Source: an uncultured SAR86 cluster bacterium (GTDB lineage: Bacteria; Pseudomonadota; Gammaproteobacteria; Magnimaribacterales; D2472). From it: DNA of 62,301 nucleotides. The position numbers were made by a program, and so were the translations under genes. This document shows, piece after piece, positions 52,702 through 61,333 of this stretch; the first letter of the stretch is position 1, and the number at the start of each line of letters is the position of its first letter. The stretch spans positions 1 to 62,301 of the forward strand of contig CACHII010000006.1 in NCBI GenBank assembly GCA_902579825.1. The letters run 5' to 3'. The notes beneath the pieces are model-generated. The model was not told the origin of the DNA, did no database searches, and saw nothing but the letters and a program-made list of their open reading frames with translations.

Positions 52702-55371
52702 TTAATGAGCCTCATTCCAATTAGAGCCAATTGCTGCCTCTGCAATTAAAGGGATCTTCAATTCTACAGTTTGTTCCATAGTATCTTTCATCTTTTCCAT
52801 CACAGTATCAGCATTTTCTTCTGGACACTCGAATACTAATTCATCATGAACCTGCATAATCATTTTTACATCTGGCATTTCGTTTAAAAGAAGTTCATCA
52901 ATATCTAGCATAGCTTTTTTGATAATATCAGCTGCCGAACCTTGAAGTGGTGCATTAATAGCAGCTCTTTCGGCAGCTTGTCTTCTAAGGCCATTTGCTG
53001 CATTTATTTCATTTAGATAAAGTCTTCTACCCATTATCGTTTCAACAAATTTATCTTCTTTAGCTTGAGCTTTAATGTTATTCATATAATCTCTAACGCC
53101 TGTGTATCTTGCAAAATAAGTATCAAGATATTCTTGCGCCTCGCCTCTTGGTATACCAAGCTGTCTTGTAAGCCCAAAAGCAGACATTCCGTACATTAAT
53201 CCAAAATTTATAGCTTTTGCACTTCTCCTTTGATCTTGAGTTACATTCTCAATCGATACTCCAAAAACTTCAGCAGCAGTTGACGAATGAACATCAATAT
53301 CGTTGTTAAAAGCATGTGTTAAATTATTGTCCTCCGATAAGTGAGCCATAATGCGAAGTTCTATTTGTGAATAATCTGCAGAGATTAAAACATTGCCTTT
53401 TTCTGGAACAAAGGCCTCTCTAATCCTTCTTCCTTCAGCAGTTTTTATTGGAATATTTTGTAAGTTTGGTTCTGTTGATGAAAGTCTGCCTGTGGAAGTA
53501 ACCGCTTGTTGATATGAGGTATGAATTCTTTGGGTTTTAGGGTTCTCCATATTAATAAGACTATCAGTATAGGTAGATTTTAGTTTTGCTAGAGTTCTAT
53601 ATTGCAAAATAATCTTTGGCATCTCGTATTCTTCAGCAAGTCTTTGTAGCGTATCTTCATTAGTTGATGGTTGTCCTTTTGGTGTTTTCTTTAGAACAGG
53701 TAGTCCTAATTTTTTGTACAGAATTTCAAGAAGTTGTTTTGGAGAATCAAGATTAAATTCTTCTCCTGAAATTTTGAATGCTTCAGAAGACAGCTCAGAA
53801 ATTTTTTCGCTTAACTCTTTTGAATGACTAGCTAATTTCTCTTTATCAATTTTTGCGCCGTTCTGTTCAACTCTTGAAAGAACATGGACTAATGGATATT
53901 CAAGATCATGTAGAAGTTTCTCTTGAATAGGTTTCTCCTTTAACATCGGTTGCAACACATTAAATAGCCTTAATGTTATGTCTGCATCTTCTGCAGCGTA
54001 ATCTGTTGCGATATCAAGTTTAACTTCTGAAAAGGGTATTTGTTTTGATGCAGTTCCTGTTACATCAGTATATTTTGTAGTGGTGTAGTTTAAATAGAAA
54101 TCAGCTAGCCTATCCATTCCGTGCCGAGTTGCAGTGCTGTTTAAAACGTACGACATCAGCATTGTATCTGCTAAAAATTTTGTTATAGCAATCCCATGTC
54201 TAGCCAAAATAGGTATATCAAATTTCAAATTCTGCCCTATAGCCTTCTCTTGATTGTCTTCAATCACAGGGCCAAGTGTTTTTATTACATAATCCATGCT
54301 CAACTGTTGAGGACAATCATCATAACTATGGCCTATTGGAATATAACAACCCTTGTTTTCAGCTACAGAAAGAGATATTCCAATAAGATTGGCGGATACT
54401 ATGTGCACTGAATCTGTTTCTGTATCAATAGCAAAAGCTGTGGACTTATTAATTTTTGAGATCCATTTTTTTAAATCACTCTCAGTTAAAACAGTTTCAT
54501 ACTTTGCATCTTTTTTTGGAGCTTCTTGTTTGTTTTTGTTTGCTGCTGAAAATTCAAGTTCTGCAAAAAGTTTATCAAGCTCCTCATCATTAGGTTTAAA
54601 TTTAAGCAAGTCATCAAAGCTAAATCCTAAATCTACATCTTCTTTCAAAGAAACTAACTCGACATTCCTATCAAGATCATTAAGGCTGTTCCTCAGATTT
54701 TCTCCAACAACCCCTTTTATTGCATCTGCATTTTCTTTGATTGCTTCTAAATCACCATACTCAATTAACCATTTAGCTGCTGTTTTTTGACCAACTTTAG
54801 GCACTCCTGGTATGTTGTCAGATGTATCTCCGACTAAAGCCAACATATCCCTAATTTGGTTTGACTTTACTCCGAACTTTTCAAAAACTTTTGCTTCATC
54901 AAAAATTTCATTCTTCATAGTGTTCATTAAAGTAGTATCAGGGTCTTCAACTAGTTGCATTAAGTCTTTATCTAAAGAGGACACAACACACTTAAATTTT
55001 GCATCTTTTGCCATCCTAGTAATAGTTGCTATTACATCATCAGCCTCAACTCCTTCTATCTCAATTAAAGGAAAACCTATAGCCCTACAAATATCTTTTA
55101 CTGGTTTCAATTGATCTCTAAGCTCATCAGGCATTGGAGGACGATTAGCTTTATACTCTGAATAAATTTCGTTTCTAAAAGTTTTTCCCTTGGCATCAAA
55201 AACAACAACAATAGGAGATTCATCACTCTCCTTCTTTAGATTCATGAGCATGTTTGTAACTCCTTTCACAGCACCAGTAGGCTGTCCAGAAGAAGTGCTG
55301 AGTGGCGGCATAGCATGATAGGCTCTATATAAATACGAAGAGCCGTCTATTACAAAAATTCTATTTTTCAT
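52702..55371 (-). CDS. polA: DNA polymerase I
   Basis: 889 residues with all three domains. The 5' nuclease region (1-~285) has VIDGSSYLYRAYHA and GVEADDVIAT. The 3'-5' exonuclease (~300-500) has an intact DTETD motif, so proofreading should be active. The polymerase domain carries STEPNLQNIP, ISADYSQIELRIMAHLS (motif A), RRSAKAINFGLMYGMSAFGL (motif B) and MQVHDELVFE (motif C). Divergent from dsbB; convergent with the methyltransferase gene. Confidence 0.98.
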   Translation of the reverse strand: MKNRIFVIDGSSYLYRAYHAMPPLSTSSGQPTGAVKGVTNMLMNLKKESDESPIVVVFDAKGKTFRNEIYSEYKANRPPMPDELRDQLKPVKDICRAIGFPLIEIEGVEADDVIATITRMAKDAKFKCVVSSLDKDLMQLVEDPDTTLMNTMKNEIFDEAKVFEKFGVKSNQIRDMLALVGDTSDNIPGVPKVGQKTAAKWLIEYGDLEAIKENADAIKGVVGENLRNSLNDLDRNVELVSLKEDVDLGFSFDDLLKFKPNDEELDKLFAELEFSAANKNKQEAPKKDAKYETVLTESDLKKWISKINKSTAFAIDTETDSVHIVSANLIGISLSVAENKGCYIPIGHSYDDCPQQLSMDYVIKTLGPVIEDNQEKAIGQNLKFDIPILARHGIAITKFLADTMLMSYVLNSTATRHGMDRLADFYLNYTTTKYTDVTGTASKQIPFSEVKLDIATDYAAEDADITLRLFNVLQPMLKEKPIQEKLLHDLEYPLVHVLSRVEQNGAKIDKEKLASHSKELSEKISELSSEAFKISGEEFNLDSPKQLLEILYKKLGLPVLKKTPKGQPSTNEDTLQRLAEEYEMPKIILQYRTLAKLKSTYTDSLINMENPKTQRIHTSYQQAVTSTGRLSSTEPNLQNIPIKTAEGRRIREAFVPEKGNVLISADYSQIELRIMAHLSEDNNLTHAFNNDIDVHSSTAAEVFGVSIENVTQDQRRSAKAINFGLMYGMSAFGLTRQLGIPRGEAQEYLDTYFARYTGVRDYMNNIKAQAKEDKFVETIMGRRLYLNEINAANGLRRQAAERAAINAPLQGSAADIIKKAMLDIDELLLNEMPDVKMIMQVHDELVFECPEENADTVMEKMKDTMEQTVELKIPLIAEAAIGSNWNEAH

Positions 55372-55434
55372 GTTTGTCTTTTATATAATGTATTATGACT
55401 CTTGTTTTTCTATAATGGAAAAAATTAAATAAAA

Positions 55435-55938
55435 ATGTTCAAAAAAGTTTTATCTCTAGTGAAAAATATTTTTTACAATCGATTTGAAGAGGCTGTAGCT
55501 ATCTCATCATCCTCAATAATTGTTATTGCCATAGCTATGGATAGAATTATGTTTCTTCAGGCTTGCCCTTTATGCATTTTAACAAGATATGTTTTTGCTC
55601 TTTTAGCAATAAGTGCATTTATTGGAATTCTAGTTAAACAAAAAATAATAGGAAGATTGCTAATAGCGATCTCTTCAATTCTTGGGATATCAGTGACTGC
55701 AAGACAAATATATATTCAAAATATGTCTGTGGATGAGCTGTCTCAGCTGAGTGGATGTAGTATGCCTTTTCACACCCAAGTTGATTATTTTGGAATTATT
55801 AATGCAATCAGTAGAACTATTGCAGGAGGCCCGAGTTGTGCATTAGACGGCTGGAGATTTATATTAAATTTTGCTGAGTGGGGTCTTTTGTTTTTTGTTA
55901 TTTACCTAATAACTTCTTTATTGAGATTAACAAGATAA
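55435..55938 (+). CDS. dsbB: Disulfide bond formation protein B
   Basis: Four-span membrane protein that reoxidises DsbA and passes electrons to ubiquinone, 167 residues. The first periplasmic cysteine pair is ACPLCILTRY (residues 44 and 47); the second pair is in SGCSMPFH and GPSCALDGWRF. Divergent from polA across 63 bases. Followed by a 223-base spacer before pckA. Confidence 0.93.
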   Translation: MFKKVLSLVKNIFYNRFEEAVAISSSSIIVIAIAMDRIMFLQACPLCILTRYVFALLAISAFIGILVKQKIIGRLLIAISSILGISVTARQIYIQNMSVDELSQLSGCSMPFHTQVDYFGIINAISRTIAGGPSCALDGWRFILNFAEWGLLFFVIYLITSLLRLTR

Positions 55939-55950
55939 TGAAATAATAAG

Positions 55951-55977
55951 TTATTTTGTAGTAAAACTACACAATAA
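55951..55977 (+). other. Weak hairpin after dsbB
   Basis: TTATT-T-TGTAGT (55951-55962) pairs with ACTACA-C-AATAA (55966-55977), an 11-bp stem with one mismatch and a 3-base loop, 13 bases after the dsbB stop. No T-run follows, so it is not a standard terminator. It may protect the dsbB 3' end. Confidence 0.3.
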
Positions 55978-56069
55978 TTACCCAAAAAAGCCTATAAATA
56001 AAAGCTTTTAATTATTAATTGACTTTATTGACCTAATAAATTTTACTGTACTACATATTAATTCTGATA

Positions 56070-56160
56070 ATTACTAACAATAATAATATTATAGGTACAT
56101 AATTATCTCCTCTACATATATAATTATTCCCCCCAAGTACCTATAATATTTGTTAGTAAT
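56070..56160 (+). promoter_or_regulatory. Long inverted repeat abutting the pckA start codon
   Basis: The left arm 56070-56098 (ATTACTAACAA, extra TAATA, ATATTATAGGTAC) is complementary to the right arm 56137-56160 over 24 base pairs with one 5-base bulge. Inside, ATAATTAT at 56099-56106 can pair with the same sequence at 56120-56127. The repeat ends 1 base before the pckA ATG and leaves no Shine-Dalgarno. The right arm includes TATAAT at 56142-56147, so it could instead be an operator over a promoter giving a nearly leaderless mRNA. The rest of the 223-base dsbB-pckA spacer has TTGACT/TTGACC at 56019-56033 as possible upstream -35 elements. Confidence 0.65.
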
Positions 56161-56161
56161 C

Positions 56162-57712
56162 ATGGATAAAGAACTCCAAACAACTTCCGCGCTTGAGCTT
56201 CCAACAGAACAACTCATAACCATAGCAGTTGAAAATAATGAGGGTATCATTGCTAAGAATGGAGCCTTCTCAACAACTACAGGCGCTCGAACCGGAAGAA
56301 GTCCTAATGACAGATTTATCGTAAAAGAGCCTAGTACTGATGCTCTCATAGATTGGGGTGATGTTAATAAACCCTTTAATGAAGAAAAATTTGATGCTCT
56401 ATGGGATAAAGTTGATTCATACCTTTCAGAAAAAGATCGATATGTCTCGCATGTTCATGTTGGATCTCATGCTGAACATTACTTACCAGTTAAAGTTATA
56501 ACTGAAACAGCTTGGCATTCTCTTTTTGCTAGGCTAATTTTTGTGTGTACAGAAGATTACAATTCATCAAATAAACAAGAATGGCAAATTCTATCTGCTG
56601 CAAATTTTAAATGTGATCCTGAGACTGATGGTACAAATTCAGAAGGCTGCATAATTATTAATTTTGCAAAAAGAAAAGTAGTGCTTGCAGGAATGAAGTA
56701 TGCGGGTGAAATGAAAAAATCTATGTTTTCTGTTCAAAACTTTTTATTACCAGAAAAAAATGTATTGCCTATGCATTGTTCAGCAAATGTGAATGCTAAT
56801 GGTAACGTTGCATTGTTTTTTGGTTTGTCTGGAACAGGAAAAACAACTTTATCAGCTGACCCTAAGTGTTATTTGATAGGTGATGATGAACATGGGTGGA
56901 GCGAGGGTTCCGTATTTAATTTTGAAGGGGGTTGTTATGCAAAAACTATTGATCTTTCAGAAGAAAATGAACCAGTAATTTTTAAAGCAATAAAGCATGG
57001 TAGTGTTATTGAAAATGTATATTTAGATGGGGAAGGCAATCCTGATTATTCAAATACCTCACTTTCTGAAAATGGTAGATGTTGTTACCCGAGATCTCAT
57101 ATAGATGCAGCTGTTCCAGAAAATGCAGCTGGTGAACCAAAAACAATCATTTTTCTTACCTGCGACCTCACAGGCCTTATACCACCAGTATCTATTCTAT
57201 CTAAAGAAGCGGCTGCTTATCATTTCCTAAGTGGATACACTGCAAAAGTAGGTTCTACCGAAGTTGGTTCAAGTGCTGATATTGAATCCACTTTCTCCAC
57301 CTGCTTTGGAGCGCCATTTTTTCCAAGACCAGCAAATGAGTATGCTGACCTCTTAATCAAACGAATTGAATCTTTTGGTTCTAAAGTTTTTCTGGTTAAT
57401 ACGGGATGGACTGGGGGTCCATATGGTATTGGTTCAAGGTTTAAAATTCCTACAACAAGAAGAATAGTAAATGCTATCCAAGATGGGGAATTAAATGATG
57501 TAGAAACTGAGTTAGTGCCAGGATTAAATCTAAATGTTCCCATGTACATTAAAGGAGTAGACTCAAAGCTGTTAAATCCAATTAATACTTGGGAAGATAA
57601 AGAAGAGTATAGAAAATATCTTAATGAATTAATTGAAAGGTTCCAAGACAACTTTAAAAGATTTGATGCTAAACCAGAAATAATTGCAGCTGGCCCTGGA
57701 TTTGATGGCTAA
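56162..57712 (+). CDS. pckA: Phosphoenolpyruvate carboxykinase (ATP)
   Basis: Decarboxylates and phosphorylates oxaloacetate to PEP, the entry to gluconeogenesis. About 516 residues from the ATG at 56162; a TTG at 56150 lies inside the inverted repeat and adds four residues. The P-loop kinase motif is [14 protein letters not shown], with [15 protein letters not shown] at the N-terminus and [18 protein letters not shown] (metal site). The ATP type is clear. Stop overlaps gshA by 8 bases. Confidence 0.97.
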   Translation: MDKELQTTSALELPTEQLITIAVENNEGIIAKNGAFSTTTGARTGRSPNDRFIVKEPSTDALIDWGDVNKPFNEEKFDALWDKVDSYLSEKDRYVSHVHVGSHAEHYLPVKVITETAWHSLFARLIFVCTEDYNSSNKQEWQILSAANFKCDPETDGTNSEGCIIINFAKRKVVLAGMKYAGEMKKSMFSVQNFLLPEKNVLPMHCSANVNANGNVALFFGLSGTGKTTLSADPKCYLIGDDEHGWSEGSVFNFEGGCYAKTIDLSEENEPVIFKAIKHGSVIENVYLDGEGNPDYSNTSLSENGRCCYPRSHIDAAVPENAAGEPKTIIFLTCDLTGLIPPVSILSKEAAAYHFLSGYTAKVGSTEVGSSADIESTFSTCFGAPFFPRPANEYADLLIKRIESFGSKVFLVNTGWTGGPYGIGSRFKIPTTRRIVNAIQDGELNDVETELVPGLNLNVPMYIKGVDSKLLNPINTWEDKEEYRKYLNELIERFQDNFKRFDAKPEIIAAGPGFDG

Positions 57713-59210
57713 TGAATCGTTTACAAGTATTCTCTCAAATCTAAAAGAAAGGGGGTTCTTTAAAAATTTAATTATCAGAAGAGGTATTGAAAAAGAGTTT
57801 TTTAGAGTTGACAAAAAAGGAAATATTTCAAATTCTCCTCACCCAGTTTCGCTAGGTTCTGCGCTCACAAATAAATTTATTACTACTGATTTTGCAGAAG
57901 CCCAAATAGAACTTGTCACACCAGTTTTTGAAAACATAAATGACCTAAGTAATTTTTTATCCTCTTTGCATATATTTGTTGCTAAAAATATTGATTCAAA
58001 TGAGTTACTTTGGCCATTCTCTATGCCTCCAAAAATTAAAAACGAAGACGATATAAATCTTGGTTTTTATCATCAAAGCAATACTGGGCTTCTTAAACAT
58101 GTTTACAGAAAGGGCCTGAAAGTACGTTATGGTCCCACAATGCAATGTGTTTCAGGAATGCACTATAACTTTTCTGTTGAAAAAAAATCTTTATCAAAAT
58201 TCATTAGTTCTGAAGATCAGAAAATGATTGATGAGGCATATTTAAGCTTAATAAGAAACTTTAAAAGATTGTATTGGTTTGTTTTGCTTATGTATGGACA
58301 AACAAATATCGTTGATAATTCTTTTGTAAAAGGTAGAGAGCATAATCTCAACAAATTAAGCTCTGATGATATGTATCTCAAGGATGCCACTTCGCTGCGA
58401 ATGAGTGAAATTGGCTACCAAAGTAAGGCACAAAAAAACTTAGATATTAAATACAACTCCTTGGATGATTTTCTTAAAGAGATTAAAAAGGCCATAACGA
58501 TACCCTTCTCAGAATTCTCTAATATAGGTTTAAAAGATTCTGAAGGAGACTATCAACAAATTTCAGACGGAATCATTCAAATTGAAAATGAATATTATGA
58601 TTCCATTCGACCTAAACGCTCTTCTTATAATAATTACAGGCCGCTTGATCTACTCAACAATTTTGGTATCGAATATTTAGAGATTAGGGGTATAGATATT
58701 TCTCCAAATGAAATTACAGGAATGTCTGAGCATCACATTAGATTTATTGATTTATTTTTAATTTATTGCCTTATTAGTCCTAGCGACAAAATTGATGCAA
58801 TTGAAAAAAAGACTATAGATAGAAATGAGTATAAGGCTATATATCAGGGAAGAAATGAAAATACTGTAATTTCTTATAAAGGATTAGATATGAATATTCA
58901 TGAAGCAAAAAATCTCTTAGTGGATGATCTCAAACTTTTAGCAGAAATGTTTGAAAATTCAGGTGAATATTTTGAATCAATCGAGTATATATTAACTGAG
59001 TCTAAAGGCATTCTTTCAGAAAGTGGATTCCATGACACAGGTTTAGCAAAAGCAAAAAGTAATACCGAGAGTCTCAGGGCAGATTATGATCAAAATATTA
59101 ATAGTATAAAAATTGAAGCGGAGTTATCATTAGAAAAACTTAACAATATTCCAAAAAATTCAAAAGCAGAAATGGATATTTATGTTGGGAACTACAATTC
59201 AAATCTATAG
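57705..59210 (+). CDS. gshA: Glutamate--cysteine ligase
   Basis: First enzyme of glutathione synthesis (proteobacterial type I), about 501 residues from the ATG at 57705. [18 protein letters not shown] near the N-terminus, [21 protein letters not shown], and [13 protein letters not shown] are hallmarks. An earlier in-frame ATG at 57684 lies inside pckA. Overlap with pckA means co-translation. gshB is not in the window. Confidence 0.96.
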   Translation: MANESFTSILSNLKERGFFKNLIIRRGIEKEFFRVDKKGNISNSPHPVSLGSALTNKFITTDFAEAQIELVTPVFENINDLSNFLSSLHIFVAKNIDSNELLWPFSMPPKIKNEDDINLGFYHQSNTGLLKHVYRKGLKVRYGPTMQCVSGMHYNFSVEKKSLSKFISSEDQKMIDEAYLSLIRNFKRLYWFVLLMYGQTNIVDNSFVKGREHNLNKLSSDDMYLKDATSLRMSEIGYQSKAQKNLDIKYNSLDDFLKEIKKAITIPFSEFSNIGLKDSEGDYQQISDGIIQIENEYYDSIRPKRSSYNNYRPLDLLNNFGIEYLEIRGIDISPNEITGMSEHHIRFIDLFLIYCLISPSDKIDAIEKKTIDRNEYKAIYQGRNENTVISYKGLDMNIHEAKNLLVDDLKLLAEMFENSGEYFESIEYILTESKGILSESGFHDTGLAKAKSNTESLRADYDQNINSIKIEAELSLEKLNNIPKNSKAEMDIYVGNYNSNL

Positions 59211-59219
59211 GGGAAAAAT

Positions 59220-60218
59220 ATGAAAGCTTTGCAGTGTGTTGAACTAGGCATGCCAGATAAATTGCAAATCAATGAAGTGCCTGAACCAGAATTACTTGAT
59301 GGTCATGTCCTTATCGAAAATAAAGCATGCAGTATTAATTTCCCTGATGTCTTAATGATTCAAGGGTTATATCAATTTCAACCAGAGCTGCCATTTATTC
59401 CTGGTGGAGAGTCTGCTGGAATAGTTTCTGCTGTTGGCGAGGGGGTTGAGGGCATTGATGTTGGAGATCGTGTTTTCGCAATGACTGGTCTAGGTGCATT
59501 TGCAGAAAAAATACTTGCTCCACAACATGCTGTTGTAAAAATTCCTGAATCTATGGACTTTGACACTGCTGCAGCACTTCCTATGACCTATGGAACATCA
59601 TTATATGCACTTAAACAAAGGGCTGAATTAAAAGAAGGAGAAACTCTCCTAGTTCTGGGAGCAGCTGGGGGTGTAGGACTTGCTACTGTTGAGCTTGGAA
59701 AAGCAATGGGAGCCAAAGTTATAGCTGCAGCTTCTACTCAAGAAAAGATTGATTTATGTCTAGAGCATGGTGCTGATGAAGCTTTTATTTATCCAACAGG
59801 TGATCTCGACAAAGATCAACAAAAAGAGCTCTCATCTAAGATTAAAGAATTAACAGGTGGTGCTGGAGCAAATGTTGTATATGACCCTATAGGTGATGCT
59901 TATTCTGAACCATGTATTAGAGCTACTGCCTGGGACGGCAGATATCTAGTAATAGGTTTTGCTGCAGGCCAAATTCCTAAAATACCTATAAATCTTGCCC
60001 TACTAAAGGGTATGAAAATTGTTGGCGTTTTTTGGGGCGCTTGGGTTGGGATGTTTCCAGAAGAAAACAAGAAAAATTTTGAGGAATTATTTAGACTTCA
60101 TGCTGATGGAAAAATAAAACCAGAAGTTTCTGACTCTTTCAGTTTAGATGATGGAGCAAATGCAATAGCACATTTAAAAGATAGAAAAGCTAAAGGAAAA
60201 GTAATAATTAAAATATAA
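59220..60218 (+). CDS. NADPH:quinone oxidoreductase-family (zinc-free MDR) protein
   Basis: A 332-residue medium-chain dehydrogenase/reductase of the quinone oxidoreductase branch. GroES-like N-terminal domain with FPDVLMIQGLYQ and PFIPGGESAGIVSAVGEGV, Rossmann domain with LGAAGGVGLATVELGKAMGAKVIAA. The structural and catalytic zinc cysteines of alcohol dehydrogenases are absent. Substrate uncertain. ATAGGGGA ends 6 bases before the ATG. Confidence 0.92.
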   Translation: MKALQCVELGMPDKLQINEVPEPELLDGHVLIENKACSINFPDVLMIQGLYQFQPELPFIPGGESAGIVSAVGEGVEGIDVGDRVFAMTGLGAFAEKILAPQHAVVKIPESMDFDTAAALPMTYGTSLYALKQRAELKEGETLLVLGAAGGVGLATVELGKAMGAKVIAAASTQEKIDLCLEHGADEAFIYPTGDLDKDQQKELSSKIKELTGGAGANVVYDPIGDAYSEPCIRATAWDGRYLVIGFAAGQIPKIPINLALLKGMKIVGVFWGAWVGMFPEENKKNFEELFRLHADGKIKPEVSDSFSLDDGANAIAHLKDRKAKGKVIIKI

Positions 60219-60234
60219 AGGTGAGCTGAGCGTA

Positions 60235-60747
60235 TTATTTCTTGGCTTTTTTTTCAGCTTCTTCCTTAGCTTCTCTTTCAGCCTCTTCAGTTTTTCTCTC
60301 CGTTTCTTCTTTGATTTTATTCTGCAAATCCAATGCCTGGTCTGCTGCAGCAACATCATCGTAGCTAGTTATTGCTTTAAAAAAAAATTTTTCACTATCT
60401 GTGTCTCTTCTTAAGAGTGTTGCGCCTGTAATAGATCCTTTTTCTAAATGCGAATCCTCTAAATCGTCAGTTAATATTTCAGATACGACTTGGATTGACA
60501 TAGCTGATTCAATTCCCAAGAATTTTTTTGGTCTCAATATACTGACAAAATAAAATTTGTTTTCATCTATATAAACTCCATATTTACAGTTTTTATGAAA
60601 ACAAACATAATTTTCAAGTTGATATTCTGGTGAAGTTTTTTTAGATTTTACAAACCATTTCGCAACTATTTTTGACGCCTCAACAACATCCAGAACATCT
60701 TCAATTGATAAAAGATATTCTTTCTTATTGTTAATTAAATTATTCAT
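60235..60747 (-). CDS. Uncharacterised protein with charged C-terminal coiled coil
   Basis: A 170-residue protein not recognised. Residues ~1-125 look globular and mixed alpha/beta, with VASKIVAKWF-like helices and YGVYIDENKFYFVSIL strands. The last ~40 residues are a long Lys/Glu/Ala helix (NKIKEETERKTEEAERE...). No signal peptide. Its end is 16 bases from the convergent oxidoreductase gene and it diverges from the following membrane-protein gene. Confidence 0.6.
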   Translation of the reverse strand: MNNLINNKKEYLLSIEDVLDVVEASKIVAKWFVKSKKTSPEYQLENYVCFHKNCKYGVYIDENKFYFVSILRPKKFLGIESAMSIQVVSEILTDDLEDSHLEKGSITGATLLRRDTDSEKFFFKAITSYDDVAAADQALDLQNKIKEETERKTEEAEREAKEEAEKKAKK

Positions 60748-60802
60748 ATTGTTTTGTTTTTTACTTTAATTATTTATTATTAATACACATACTATTATAT
60801 CG

Positions 60803-61333
60803 ATGGACGAAAATACAATTCTAATTGCGCTCGGTATTATTTGTGTATTTATATTGGGCGGAATAATAACTAAAAAGATTATCTTTTTTGATAGCGAAGA
60901 AGATCTTTGGACCAATATATTTTTCTTCTTCTGGGGAGCTTGTTTTGTAGGTGTTTTTTCTTTATATCCAGATCTAGTTAACTATACCGTCGTACAAAAA
61001 ATATTTTTCTGGCTTGGATTAATTGTCTTTGGGCTGGTTGCGCTGGGTTGTCTTGTAAAGACCTATGCCGTTGGCATTAAAGGAAATGGCATTATTTTAG
61101 GTACTTTCATGTTTCTTTTTAAGATAACTTTTACTTTGGTAATGATTATGTTTGTACTTGGAAAATTATCGGAAATGTCTGATGAAAAGAAGAAGAAAAA
61201 AGGAGATATTGCTGCACTTTTAGCATTATTAGTAATCCTTAAAGTTTTCTGGAAGCCCTTAAAAAATTTCTTTATCAATGGTGATAGAGTCAGAGAGAGT
61301 AGAGGTGAGCTTATCCAAGTTGATGAATCATAA
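60803..61333 (+). CDS. Small polytopic membrane protein, unknown function
   Basis: A 176-residue protein with about four hydrophobic helices (ILIALGIICVFILGGII, NIFFFFWGACFVGVFSLY, IFFWLGLIVFGLVALGCLV, GTFMFLFKITFTLVMIMFVLG) and a lysine-rich loop (DEKKKKKG) before a fifth short hydrophobic stretch. No Shine-Dalgarno. Unrecognised. The stop overlaps the start of the serine hydrolase gene, which suggests co-expression. Confidence 0.6.
   Translation: MDENTILIALGIICVFILGGIITKKIIFFDSEEDLWTNIFFFFWGACFVGVFSLYPDLVNYTVVQKIFFWLGLIVFGLVALGCLVKTYAVGIKGNGIILGTFMFLFKITFTLVMIMFVLGKLSEMSDEKKKKKGDIAALLALLVILKVFWKPLKNFFINGDRVRESRGELIQVDES

Noticed and set aside
54353-54790. 145-codon ORF on the plus strand
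   Set aside because: Antisense to the well-conserved polA; serine/phenylalanine-rich shadow frame.
56089-56349. 86-codon ORF on the minus strand over the pckA start
   Set aside because: It runs antisense through conserved pckA codons and into the inverted repeat; no independent support.
57220-57651. 143-codon ORF on the minus strand
   Set aside because: Antisense shadow of pckA, no start signal and no recognisable domain.
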